Source: Macrotrachela quadricornifera (taxonomy: Eukaryota; Rotifera; Eurotatoria; Philodinida; Philodinidae). Taken from it: 64,000 bases of DNA. Below, piece by piece: positions 1 through 11,207 of the stretch (position 1 is its first letter; every line of letters starts with the position of its first letter). The stretch spans positions 1,421,938 to 1,485,937 of the forward strand of contig JAJEKB010021337.1 in assembly GCA_022393335.1 (NCBI GenBank), given 5' to 3'. A program made the translations under genes and the position numbers. The notes under the pieces are model-generated. The model was given only the letters and a program-made list of their open reading frames with translations. It was not told the origin of the DNA and ran no database searches.

Positions 1-477
1 AATCGCTTTATATTAGCTTCATGAGAATTTTATAAACCATAAAAAAAAATTCGAAGAGATAATTCTGATTATATGCTTATATTAATCAAAATAGTATATA
101 TTTGATACTATTGTTTATTAAATATCGTATTGATATAAGTAATAAAATGAACTAGATTGTTAAAATTATTCAATGAATTTGAATGTAGGAAAGTTAGCAG
201 CGAATTCGAGTAATCCTTGCTAACATTCGCTCCTGAAGTTATGTTGTCTTTCTAAATGGTTGTGCTGGATGCAGAATTTAATTGTACATCGAATGTGGTA
301 TTTGTAATTTACGCTAAGATCACTAACACCCAGCTTTATAAAACCACATATAGGTTCTCTCTACTAACACCCACATCTTGACGAGGTATGCTCACTAACA
401 TCTACTAACATTCACTTTGTACGAGTCCTAGAAAAAAATATACTGCCAACAAATACCATAAAATGACCCCCACCCCT
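1..477. other. AT-rich non-coding DNA with degenerate short repeats
   Basis: No open frame or splice-bounded exon is visible. Between about 310 and 480 the motif ACTAACAYYCA recurs at irregular spacing (near 318, 361, 391, 402 and 475) in plus orientation. The same motif forms the outer end of the fold-back that follows, so this may be a decayed copy or subterminal region of that element. Confidence 0.4.
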
Positions 478-960
478 ACTAACACTCAGAATCTTTCTTA
501 TATCCCACATAAACACTTCTACTTGTATTTATTGACACTCACAGAATTCCATAAACTACATTTTGATTCGAATAAGTGTCATCCCAAATATTCCATTTTC
601 TGAAGAAAGGGTCTTACATTGAAAAACGTCTGTTTAAGCCAATCAGATTTGAGCAAGGATTTTTTCGGGTATTTTACGGATGACACATGGGGATATTCGA
701 GCCATTTAGAGGTTATCAAAAGGTATCTCTAATATGATCGGAACAATCCTATGTTTCATTCGAATAATACCCGAAAAAATCCTTGCTCAAATCTGATTGG
801 CTTAAACAGACGTTTTTCAATATAAGACCCTTTCTTCAGAAAAAGGAATATCTGAGATGACACTTATTCGAATCAAAATGTAGTTTATGGAATTTTGTGG
901 GTATTAGTGAAGACAACTTGAAGTATTTGTGTGGCCTATAAGAGAGATTCTGGGTGTTAG
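478..960. repeat. Fold-back (long terminal inverted repeat) element
   Basis: The sequence from about 478 to 670 is repeated in reverse complement from about 762 to 960, separated by roughly 90 bases. The arms pair through the GATTCGAATAAGTGTCATC-type core and through the block GATTTGAGCAAGGATTTTTT near 650 against its complement near 780. There is no coding capacity. A relative of the central loop (GAGTTATCAAGAGGTGTCT-like) occurs near 43610, so this is a dispersed family, most probably a non-autonomous DNA transposon. No clear target duplication was found. Confidence 0.75.
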
Positions 961-961
961 T

Positions 962-2137
962 TAGTGGTGTAACCAGGGTGGGAATGCCCAGCCACCGAAT
1001 AAATTTTAAAATCTAATAATTACCATTGAAATGTTTGCTTTCTTTGTATTGTATAGACAATAACTGTGAAAAAACAGTTAATGACACCAGTAGGATAAAG
1101 TCTAGACACACTGATGAGTAAGAAATACCAGTGCCTTGACTACTTTTCGTTTCTTTATATATATATCAAATAATAAAATAACCAATTGATTAATTCATAC
1201 GTAGCGTATCAAAAACCAGTTTATTTAATTTTGAAATGCAGAAAACTTCTAAAGAGCCTAAACGTAGAAATATTCGATCGTTTTTCAGTTCACAGACTAC
1301 AAAAAAGAAAAAATGTGATGCTTCTTCAATATCAAGTTAGTTAATGGTCAATAAAACAGTTCAGATTAACATATCATAGTCTACAGGTAAACAACAATAA
1401 CAAAAACCAACTTCCTCATGTTCTCCAAATGATTAACAACAAAGACAAATTCATTCATTTCCTGTAGGTGAGCAACAGAAATTATCTTCGAATAATTAAG
1501 AATGAAGACAAATGCATTCATTTTTTTACAGGTGAACAACAGGAATTATTTTCTTCATGTTCTTCAAATTAACAACAACGAGAAAAATTCATTCATCTTC
1601 ATCAGAATTTTCTCTATTTATTTCTTCACCATCAAATACACCAGTTTCAAATATTACTGATATCAGTCGTTCATCTGATGAATTACCGGCACAACCAATA
1701 CTTGACTCTTATCCATTAAATAAAGAAAAAATATCTTTTTGTAGTCAATGGTTTTTAGAATTTAGTTGATTAGTATATTTAGAACAAAGAAATTCAGCCT
1801 ATTGTTATTATTGCAAGTATTTTAGTACTGAAATAAATTTGAATAATTGAGTAATCAATTTTTAACTAATATATAGATTTTTTTTTCGATTGTTGTTTAG
1901 CATAAGAACAGTCGAATAATACTAAAATAGCTGTTGTTTTTTTACTATTTTTTTCTTTTTTATGGCTTAACTTCATTTAGTAAAATATAAGATACATTAT
2001 TTTGTTTCTTTCTTTAGAGAAGCAAAAGTTGAGAGACTCAATTGAGCATCAGAAAAAATTTTAACTATTGTGAATGACTGCTTTTAAAGGTTGTAGGGCA
2101 CCGTCTGGGCACCCACAATTTCCTGGTTACACCACTA
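962..2137. mobile_element. Decayed hAT-type transposon with TTF zinc-finger remnant
   Basis: The element opens with TAGTGGTGTAACCAGG and closes with its exact inverse complement, a 16-bp terminal repeat typical in form of hAT elements. On the plus strand a reading frame near 1237 gives a basic N-terminus (MQKTSKEPKRRNIRSFF). Another near 1640-1830 gives QWFLEFS, a stop, then YLEQRNSAYCYYCKYF, the signature of the TTF/ZMYM-type zinc finger that precedes hAT transposases. The rest of the transposase is missing, and stops and frame changes break what remains. No 8-bp target duplication is evident (flanks GTGTTAGT and TCCAATAA), so one end may have been rearranged. Confidence 0.7.
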
Positions 2138-2185
2138 TCCAATAAGTTTGAATATGGAGCAGAGAAGCCATGGAAATTATTATAA

Positions 2186-2650
2186 GCAGCGTTGATCTAT
2201 GCTGTACGTTGTAGCTCAACGGAAGCCGATTTTCATGATGAAACATGTCACATTCGAGATTGCCATCTTTTACGTGGTTTTTCTATGCAATTTGTCAAAC
2301 AAAACATGATCGAATTTTACGTACGATTTGATGTAGGAAAAATATGTAATGAAGTGTTTACCGTGCCCTATAACGAACTACGACGATGTGTTCTTGAATA
2401 CCATCAACAACAACTAACATTCAAGAAACAAAAACAAATCGAAAAACAAACCATTCTATCAATTCCATATCCTTCACATTGGGGTTTACAATTGGTAAAT
2501 GATAGTGATTGTTTTGGTATTATTGACACACAATCAAATTTCAAGCAGATCAAAATGATGCCACGTTCAGATTCTCCTTTGTCAACGAATGATTATCTTG
2601 TCGACAAGAAACCACCTTGCCGTTTGTTAACATTATCATCGAATGAATGA
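2186..2650 (+). CDS. Unrecognised coding exon (about 154 codons), 5' end missing
   Basis: The open frame has coding-like composition and runs from an in-frame stop just before 2186 to a TGA at 2648-2650. It contains no upstream ATG, and a plausible splice acceptor (ATTATAAG or AGCAG) sits at its start, so it is probably the last exon of a gene whose earlier exons are absent or displaced by the hAT element ending at 2137. The product has paired Cys/His residues near its start (AVRCSS..., ETCHIRDCHLL), a charged Gln/Lys-rich middle (YHQQQLTFKKQKQIEKQ) and no signal or membrane segment. I do not recognise the family. It could equally be a captured or relic fragment. Confidence 0.45.
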   Translation, partial: AALIYAVRCSSTEADFHDETCHIRDCHLLRGFSMQFVKQNMIEFYVRFDVGKICNEVFTVPYNELRRCVLEYHQQQLTFKKQKQIEKQTILSIPYPSHWGLQLVNDSDCFGIIDTQSNFKQIKMMPRSDSPLSTNDYLVDKKPPCRLLTLSSNE

Positions 2651-3768
2651 GAAAAACAAGTCATGTACATAGTGACTTCATCTTGACGTTACTTTATATA
2701 AAATATTTTCTTGTAGGTCATAGTTAAAATCTTCATAATATTCATCGTCAAGAATAATGAACACTACTCTCATTGTGTTTTTCGGCTCTTTCTTTTTTTT
2801 CTATTTTCTGCATTTTAGCTCTCTATTATCTCATGTTCTGTAGTATAGTGTGTACTCATCATTTATTCAAGCTACCTAGATAGATCGATCGGTTAATTAC
2901 ATAGTTCTTGTTTTTTCAGATATATATATATAATGGATATTGTCAATATCACCGTCGAATGGTAAAGTATATTGAAATTTATCTAATAGAACCTTTGAAT
3001 GTTCACTACGAGCAGATTTTTACATAATTCATTTGATTGAAAAATCGAAACCTTCCACAAGAATTATTTTGACAATACGACACTCTCAACTGATGTTACT
3101 ATAACGATGATAACAAAAATATTTTTCTTTTCATTTCAAAGTGATTTCGAAGTCCTGAGAAAAGCGACATAACATCAACAACGTAAAAATGAAGAAAAAC
3201 CAAGGATGTCAAAATTCTTTTGCTTTGGGATATTGAGAAATTTTCCATCATCTAAAGTATCAACATTTTATACTGATATAGGATAGCATCTTTCTTTCCT
3301 TTAAAACTAATTCTAAAACTCTGAAAAAAGCAAAATAACGTTAGCAATGTAAAACTAAAGGAAAAACCAAAGATCTCAAAAAACTTTTCCTTTTGAGATA
3401 TCGATGAGTTTGAAAGCATCTTTCGGATCAGAATTTTATGCTGATATGGTTTCTGGTTCTCTTTTCATGTGGAAATGAATGTAAACTCCTGAAAAACATG
3501 ATTTTATTTTTTTCTGACTGCGTTACTCTTCTAGGTATTGTTGATTAATTCAGAAACTGCCATAGAAATATAAAGGACAAAGAATTTTTTAACAGAAATA
3601 TGTAATTTCGTCGTAAAGAAATAAGGATCATAGTAAAACGCTTTAATTGAAAAAAGGTATGAATTCCAAAAACTAACATGCCGGAACTCAAATGCTGAAA
3701 AACGATTTCAAACGTTTTTGGTTGTAATGTTCTAACTATGATGACACAGCAGATTTAAATAATTTCAG
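2651..3768. other. Intergenic AT-rich DNA
   Basis: No coding exon is seen. Two similar stretches near 3120-3270 and 3290-3450 share phrases such as GAAAAACCAAGGATGTCAAAA and ATCAACATTTTATACTGATAT, so an imperfect direct duplication of about 170 bases is present, with a weaker third copy after 3440. Confidence 0.4.
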
Positions 3769-3824
3769 TAAAAATTTACAGGGAGGCATTGCACTCCCGC
3801 GCCTCTCCGGTGGCTACGCCACTA
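3769..3824. repeat. Transposon end, inverted relative to 6871-6935
   Basis: The stretch ends GGTGGCTACGCCACTA, the inverse complement of TAGTGGCGTAGCCATCGG that opens at 6871. The similarity extends inward through AAAAATTTACAGGGA. It looks like the terminus of a hAT-like element whose body would lie to the left; I found no matching opposite end. Confidence 0.5.
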
Positions 3825-3852
3825 AACAAATGTTAGACCGTCATCAAATAAA

Positions 3853-4600
3853 ATGAAAAATTATTTTCTATTCTTAATGATTGGATTGATTCTTATTACT
3901 CTGCTCATTATTGCTGTTGTTGTTCCATTATTAATCGCTGTAATACCTTTTCTAGTGAATGAATCATCGACACTAACCACTGTGTCAACATCACGTGAGT
4001 TTTCTTTCGTTTAAAATTCTCTTTCATACTTCCAAATTGAATAGAGTTTTTAAAGTTATTCAGCTATTTCAATGAATTTTATTGTTAATTTTATATGTAC
4101 ATTGTTGTTGAAAAAATAAATAGAAAAACAAAATTTCAAATAAATCTATTTAATTTATTGAGATGAAATATTTTTTTAGTAAACACTATTTCCATAGAGA
4201 AGTTTTTTGGTACAATATAAAATAGTTTTAAAAAAAGAATAATATTTTTGTTATAAGAGAATACTGCTAAAACAATATTTTAATCTTTCGTATTTATTTC
4301 ATTCTGAAGTTTTGACATTAGATTTTATGAGAAATGTTTAAAATATCAAACAAAATAAAAATATGAATATCACTATAAATTGTCACTTATATACTTTAAA
4401 ATAATAATAAAATGTAAAAAAAAAGAGTGAATTCATAATTCTATATATTTATATTGTTTAAATAGTAATATTTGTATGATGTTAATTCTTTTTTGTTGTG
4501 TACATACATTATTAAACTATTTTCATCTTTTTATCAAAAGGTATTTGTTCTATGTGATAATGGAAGAAAAAAAAAGGCATCAACATGTCTTATCTTTGTT

Positions 4601-4642
<42 letters not shown>

Positions 4643-6584
4643 TTTATTTATTAAAGTAAAGCGAAGACATACCTTCAGACATTCGTTTTCTTCTCTCAAT
4701 ATGATTTTTGTATTCTTCCGTCAATTATTAATCTTTCTGAGTTTGTGTATTATTCAAAGTAACTTTTAATTTAAATATTTGAAAATAAAAATATAAATAT
4801 GTTTTAAAAGGTGATGGAGTCCTTCGTTTTGCTAATTATTATCAAGATAATATGGTTTTACAACGTGCTCCTCAGCGTGCCGTTGTATGGGGATATGGTG
4901 ATGCAAATGTATGGACAACATTATGGATAAATAATAAATTTTATTATACAATGAGTGAGACTGAACCAGTAAATGAAATTGGTGAAAGTATATGGTCAGT
5001 CACACTTGATGCTGAAAGTGAAGAAGGTCCTTTTGAAGTTCTTGTTACTCAACCTGTTGCTAATGGTACACTTGCTACAATAAAATTACAAAATATTTTA
5101 TATGGTGATGTATGGATATGTTCAGGACAATCAAATATGGCATGGGCTGTTAGTCAAATGTTTAATGGATCAACAGAAATTGCTGCTGCAGGAAATTATC
5201 CTAAAATTCGATTATTTGGAGTTGCTCGTTTAGAATCAGCTACACCAATCGAAGAAATACGTGGTGTTGGTTTACGATGGTCTGTAGCTTCACCAACAAT
5301 TGTTGGTAATGGATATGCGTCAGCTGTTTGTTGGCTTTATGGACGAATGATTCAAGCTGAATTAAACGGTCGACCAATTGGTCTTATTAATACATCATGG
5401 GGTGGAACTGCTATTGAATTATGGATGCCAAGACAAGCATTAACAGATTGTGGAATTACAAAGTTTTATTTAAAACAAAGATTTTTTTTTTTATTGATTC
5501 AAAATTATTTCTTTTAGGAATGAAAAAATGTCAGAAGATCCAGATAGACAAACAGAATTTGAAAAAATATCTGCAACTAATACAGAATTATATAATGGAA
5601 TGATATATCCATTTACACGAATGGTTATAACAGGTGCTATTTGGTATCAAGGTAAATATTTATTTAAAAAATTCTTTTATTTTTTATTTTAATTTTAAAT
5701 TCTTTTTAATATTAGGTGAATCAAATGCTGGTTATAATCGAGATAAATATGTTTGTACATTTTCAAAGTTAATTGAATATTGGAGACAAGTTTGGAATAC
5801 ACGTACAAATGGTATTACAAATCCTAATTTTCCGTTTGGTTTTGTTCAAGTTTGAATAGATTTATATTGATTTTATTTAATATTTTTCTTAATAGTTATC
5901 TACTAATACTGCTTCAATGAGTGTTATTGGAGGTTTTCCATGGATTCGTTGGTATCAAACATTTGGTGTTGGTCATGTACCAAATAATGTTGTACCAAAT
6001 GTATTTATGGCAGCTGCTATGGATTTAAGAGATGATCCCAGCGGGTAATCTATTTAATTCATTTTTTAGAAATAATATTATTAAGAATTTTTATTTATAG
6101 TATTCATCCTCGTACAAAAACTGATGTTGGTTATCGTTTATCACGTGCTGGTCTTGCTGTTGCTTATGGACAACAAGTAGAATATCAAGGTCCAATTGTA
6201 TCAAATGTTGTTGTTAATAGTGATAGTTCTGAAATAGATGTAACTTATACAAGCGTAACAGGAATTGAATTTAGAAGTCCTAATGGATTTGAAGTATATT
6301 TATTTATTTATTTATTTATTCATTAAAATTTTATTGTATAATTTTAATTTTAGACATGTTGTCTAGGTACACAATGTACAAATGAGAATGTATGGGTTGC
6401 AACACCAGCTGCATTAAAAAATTCTTTAACTGTAACACTTACTGTTCCATCTTCATGTGTATCAAAAACAATCTATGGTATTCGTTATTTATGGCGTGAA
6501 ACTCCATGTGAGTTCAAACTAGCGGCTGTTTACAGTGCAACCGATGGAAATCTTCCATCACCTCCATATCGTAAAATATTTTAA
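3853..6584 (+). CDS. SIAE: Sialate O-acetylesterase, seven exons, 544 aa
   Basis: Exons are 3853-3994, 4811-5462, 5518-5651, 5716-5849, 5896-6044, 6101-6293 and 6354-6584. All six introns are GT-AG and all phases close, giving 544 residues and TAA. Exon 1 encodes a hydrophobic signal or anchor (MKNYFLFLMIGLILITLLII). Exon 2 carries the SGNH-hydrolase block GDVWICSGQSNMAW, with nucleophile Ser155. Exons 3-4 join to GAIWYQGESNAG, the second conserved block, and exon 6 supplies GIHP with the likely catalytic His406. Members remove O-acetyl groups from sialic acids in the secretory or lysosomal lumen or outside the cell. Length agrees with animal homologues (about 520). Intron 1 is long (816 bp) with a TA microsatellite at 4604-4637; the others are 46-66 bp. 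AATAAA-like signals follow near 6634. Nothing suggests inactivation. Confidence 0.93.
4604..4637. repeat. (TA)n microsatellite in intron 1
   Basis: About 17 uninterrupted TA dinucleotides lie inside the first intron of the esterase gene. They are likely length-variable between individuals. Confidence 0.9.
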
Positions 6585-6870
6585 AAGAAAATATTTTTTC
6601 ATTTTTCTGTTATTCGTGATATTTTATTTATTTAAAATAAATTAAAAGATGTTTCAACATATTTTTATACTTTTGTTTTTGATATTAATTTAAATAAATT
6701 AATACATTCAATGCAATGGGTCCCATTGGTGAGACCCATCATATTTTAATAATTAACTCAATAGAAAAACATTTTCTTTCCTTTTTTTTTCTTGAATAAA
6801 CGACATGTAATGTATCATCTATTCTGCCTCGCTATTGTTGAAATAATCAAAGCAAAAAATTTATCACAAT

Positions 6871-6950
6871 TAGTGGCGTAGCCATCGGAGGAGGGGGGGG
6901 GCACGGAGGCGTAATGTCATCCCTGTAAATTTTTAATAGAAAAATATTAT
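6871..6950. repeat. Transposon end, inverse partner of 3769-3824
   Basis: The stretch starts TAGTGGCGTAGCC, has a G-run (GGAGGAGGGGGGGGCACGG) and continues to CCCTGTAAATTTTTA. It matches the inverse complement of the repeat upstream of the esterase gene over about 55 bases, but the sequence beyond does not match, so only the end is shared. The right-hand terminus was not found. Confidence 0.5.
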
Positions 6951-7114
6951 CCTTTTCCATGTTATCATCAAAAGATGTTATGACGATAGTTTTAAGAAAA
7001 ATGTGACTTTACTCGATAGGAAAAATGAGCTTCATTTTTCAACGAAAACTGAATGATTGAATGAAGGAAACTCAGCTTTTATTATAGGTATTTCATAAGT
7101 AGTTTCATTAGCTA

Positions 7115-7519
7115 TACAGGGTGGATGACTTCAATATTTTTGAATTTTCCAAAATTTTCGGTAGTTTGCTTCTAAAAGATACTAATTTTTCCACCAGATC
7201 GAAATCGGCAAATAATAATTTCGAATATTTATAATTAGATAGCTTTTGTGAGTTAATTGCCAAGTATTTTTCCTTTCTAAAAAGCTTCAGTTTTAGAAAA
7301 CTGTCGTTGAGGTGACTGTCTTCTACGGCAAAACCATTAAAAAGCTCTGTAACTTTCATACAGTGTTACTTATATCCGAAATTTAGGCTCACAGAGTCGC
7401 AAAAACGTACAAATTTTATGAGTAAATGGATAAATACTCAGCATTCTTTGTCGAGATCGGTTTTGATGAAATTTTCAAAAAAAGGAACAGTTTTTGGTGA
7501 CATTCTCATACATCCTGTA
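7115..7519. mobile_element. Probable Tc1/mariner-type MITE
   Basis: The ends read TACAGGGTGGATGA and, in inverse complement, TACAGGATGTATGA (12 of 14 identical), with TA at the outer edge. There is no coding sequence. The weak terminal identity makes this tentative. Confidence 0.4.
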
Positions 7520-7812
7520 CGGATACTTCTATTAAAACACTAGAATCATTAAGAAAATGTTACCAAAAACTGCTGTTTTGTGCGAAAAGCTGACCAAAAT
7601 CGATGTGGAAAAAAGAAAGGATGAATGGCTCGTTTCATTTATTCATATAATTCGTCCTATTTTGAGTTCTCTGTCTACATGGATATGCTGTCAAAAGTAT
7701 AAATTCTATCCGGACTACGAAGGTTTTTGCTCCTTGTTCTTATGTAAAATAATTGATTGAATACTGTTATTTCGCACTATTCTTCAAAACACGAGTTAAG
7801 TATAGAAAGAGT

Positions 7813-8028
7813 TCAATTGGGCACATTTGCCGCATTTACACAATGATTAACACATTCACATGATGGTGGACAACATTTTTGATGCTGTGGACATTGACCA
7901 GCTTGATTTAATAAAATTCTTCATTTTTTTATGAACATAAAATGAAACTTACGATGAGATCGATGACAAGCACAGTTTGCCATATAACAAGAAATTAACA
8001 GTAGGAAAAAAACGAAGATCCAACGCAT
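7813..8028 (-). CDS. Small secreted cysteine-rich peptide, two exons, 54 aa
   Basis: Reading the minus strand, exon 1 (8028-7953) starts with ATG and encodes a clear signal peptide (MRWIFVFFLLLISCYMANC). It ends at a canonical GTAAGT donor. After a 51-bp intron ending AAATCAAG, exon 2 (7901-7813) adds PGQCPQHQKCCPPSCECVNH and stops at TGA; the phases fit. The mature peptide would be about 35 residues with nine cysteines and several histidines, including a CC pair and a CPPSCEC run. The size, signal and cysteine density suggest a secreted disulfide-rich or metal-binding peptide. I do not recognise the family and assign no function. The gene is isolated, and a fold-back element begins about 70 bp upstream of its start codon. 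Confidence 0.7.
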
Positions 8029-8097
8029 CTTGTTTACAACACGAATGATAATGATATATCTTACTTATACGCATAGTTATTAGCTTATATATATATA

Positions 8098-8514
8098 TAT
8101 GTTGTGGTCAAAATTGGAATATTGTTAGAGTGGAATATAAAACTTGATGAAAAACTAGTAACCAAAATAGGAATAAGATAAAGACTGATGGTGAGAGTGA
8201 GGAAGAAGGTCTAAATGAGGGTGATAAGTTTTAAGTGTGTCCGTTAAAGTTACAGATGGAGTTAACGTGAATAATCGTGGAATACCTTAGTCTTCGTTAA
8301 AATCTCATTGTCTATGAGAACTCCTTCATTCTCATCAAGACTAACCATCGTACCCTCATTTAGTTTTTCTCCCTCACTCGCACCGTCACTCTTGATCTTG
8401 TTCCCATTTTTCTTACTGGTTCTTCAATAAGTTTTATATTCCACTCTAACAATATTCCAATTTTGTCTGGTCAAATTCCGAATTTGACCAAATTCCATTT
8501 TTGGCCACAACATA
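8098..8514. mobile_element. Fold-back MITE
   Basis: The ends are TGTTGTGGTCAAAATTGGAA and the inverse complement of TTTTGGCCACAACA. The sequence GGAATATTGTTAGAGTGGAA just inside the left end is repeated inverted near 8435-8460, and GAACTCCTTCATTCTCATCA-type blocks pair across the centre. TATA flanks both sides. There is no coding capacity. Confidence 0.7.
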
Positions 8515-9636
8515 TACATACTATTTTCTTCTTTTCTCCACATTTATTCTATTTGATGTTATTTTCAATGAATAGATTAAAACATTAATGATTACTCTTG
8601 ATAGGTCATGTAGGACATTGACAATATTTTTTATTCATAAATAGAATATCAAATGGTAGCACATTATCATCTTTATCTTCCTTCTGGTGCACATATACAA
8701 TAAAATAAATGCATTCAATCCTCTTCTTTTATATTTTAGTATTATTTTTTACTTAAAAATAATGCATGAAACCCATGAGTTGCCCAATTCGAGTTCGAAT
8801 ATAAATGGCGCCTTGACAGTTTAATATCACTTCGAAAATAAATGAAAAGAGTAAACAATTTTAAGCTGAATAGTCAAAAAGCCAAATTTTCATATAATTA
8901 TAGTTTATAATTTGTAGGGGGCTTATGCTGCAATCGAAATTTGTTAATGGATATTTTGGTTGTTCACTGTACCATTTAACGAACTTGAATGTGCAATAGA
9001 CAATAAAAAAACTTGATATTGTGAAAAACTTACCCGAAAGCATTTCACCTCATTTACAGATATTAGAAGTATGTATTATTCTAGCAATTTTATTCATCGA
9101 TCAAAATCTTTTTATTTCTAGTGCCCGAATATTTTGGAAACACACCCCATCTTCGTGGTTCGTATATATAAACTAATCAGAGATGTACTTCAAACTCCTT
9201 TTCGTGAAGTAACAAATCAATTAGTAAAACATTTTCAAAATTTCCACAATCTCAAATAACTGAACATTCAAGATCAATGAATGATCATATAGAAAAAAAC
9301 TTTCATTTAATATTTCTGCATATGTTTCTATGTATCTGATTCTGAATATATGTCGTTTTTTTTCATACGAAGTGTCACCAGTCATTTAGTACTATGAAAA
9401 ATCATATGAACATGAAAAATATAGACTAGAAAACAATAAGGAGCCAAACCACAAATAGCTAAAACATAAGAAGTGCATAACCTATTATACTACTCATTAC
9501 GTGACCGATTTCGATAGTATCTTGTGCAGAAACAAAGATTACTCTTCCGGATTTTGAACTTAATTCATTAAGTTTGTTCCATAGTTTTATGATTCTGTAA
9601 GCTTCTGTATTATCTTTTGGTGATCCGCTATTCGGA
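8515..9636. other. Intergenic DNA, nothing recognised
   Basis: AT-rich sequence with many stops in all frames. No exon, RNA gene or repeat end could be supported. Confidence 0.3.
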
Positions 9637-9966
9637 GTGCTCTCAGATTACTGTATCCATTTCATGACGCTCTTGGCTGATGCGAAGCCACATGTGGCCA
9701 TTCGCATCAGACCCAATTTCGACACACTTTCAAGAGGGTCGATGACACGTGCGGGCTTTGGCTTTCATCTAGATTTCGTCGATCCTTCATCGGCAACCAT
9801 AGTATCTGTGGGCTTACCCTCCAATCCAAATTTGATGGAACTCCAAACTAACGTCGCAACGTACACTGTGATGATTCAGCTTCGATTCTCCGTCATTCTC
9901 AGCTATCACTCTACGGTGTGCGTTTTTCTAGTTATATTGCCGACTGAATTGGACCTTGAGAAGTGA
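9637..9966 (+). other. Open frame of higher GC content, unrecognised
   Basis: A 109-codon frame (alternative start codon, no upstream ATG in frame) lies in a patch of visibly higher GC than its surroundings. Its translation (for example RPNFDTLSRGSMTRAGFGF) matches no family I know. It contains the palindrome at 9677-9710. It may be a relic of an exon or transferred DNA, or chance. Confidence 0.2.
9677..9710. repeat. 34-base near-perfect palindrome
   Basis: CTGATGCGAA pairs with TTCGCATCAG around a central GCCACATGTGGC that is itself palindromic, with only CA extra. Its role is unknown. Confidence 0.8.
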
Positions 9967-11199
9967 AAATTGAAACTGGAAATATGTAACTCAAATTTTG
10001 GGTTTCACCTCTTTGAATAGGAAAAATAGAATGTGTATGAAAGTTTTGCAAAGCAGTGTACAGAGAGACGTACATGCATCTACTGAAGATCTTAATTCAC
10101 CGATTCGTCGGATTTTTGCCATGATGCGCACATATGAACTATTTTCCTAAATTTTCGTTAGTGACGAAGCACGAAACGGAAATTATTCTTGTTTACAATT
10201 ATTGCAGAGTTCAAAAATAATCACAGTACAATCATTAATTCTGAAAACCATGACAATTTATAAAGTATGCATAATTTCAATTTGCAAATGAAATTTTCCA
10301 ATGAAATCAACACTGAAACATTGAATGCAATAGGTATATTATTTTCAAATTAAAAATTTACAATCATAAATTTTATCTTTTACTTTCCGTGCTAAATTTA
10401 TATGAATGTCTCAACTAAAACTATATAAAATTCCAATTCAACCATCGATGTAAATTAAGTAAAACAGCGAAAAATAAACCGCTGAGAAATTATAAATTTA
10501 CAAATCGCGACATCCAGCACGTCCTTCATTAAACCCTCACCCCACGCTCATCGCCCTTCGTAGCGTCCTTACGCAAGCCCTCACCCATTGCTCTTCGTGG
10601 TATCCTCACGCCGGGATGCGTATCTTGAATATAAATTTATAATTAAAAGAAATTTTATCTTTTCCTTTTTTGTTAAGGAAGAGATGATGCAATTTTTTTA
10701 AAAATTATTTTTGAACTGATATAGTGCAGTTCATGGTCCGTTTATAGTCGAACTCAAATTAGGCAACTCACGAAGAAACATGCATTACTTATAAATATTC
10801 AACAGACGTCAAGTATTTGGAACATCTTTTTTATTAAAAAATAGGTTCTTTGTAACTAAGAATTAATTGTTGAAGAGACTAATTGAGATTCTAGTCAATC
10901 TTTCGAGAAATGAGAAATAAAATATATTCTATAAGAATTTGAAGTTTAGATCTATTGCTCAGGTAGTTGAAGATACTGATCTATTTATTGATGAATTTAA
11001 AGACTTTCAATTTACTCTTAACTTGACAAATAATCATCTTAAATTTCAAAAAGCTTCTCTTTTTTAAACAAAAATTGAATTATTATCGATGACCGTTTGG
11101 TTTTGATATGAGCACAACTCTCTTCGGACAAAACCGTTTCTCTTCAAATTTATAGTGATAGTAGCCCGGACTAAGACACAGTTTTTATGAAAGTTTGGT
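9967..11199. other. Intergenic DNA with a short GC-rich repeat patch
   Basis: There are no coding exons. Between 10520 and 10615 a loosely repeated phrase occurs two to three times (CCCTCACCCCACGCTCATC, then CCCTCACCCATTGCTCTTCG), each followed by a CTTCGTxGxxTCCTxACGC segment. This is a degenerate direct repeat of about 50 bases. Confidence 0.35.
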
Positions 11200-11207
11200 C
11201 TTGCGGC

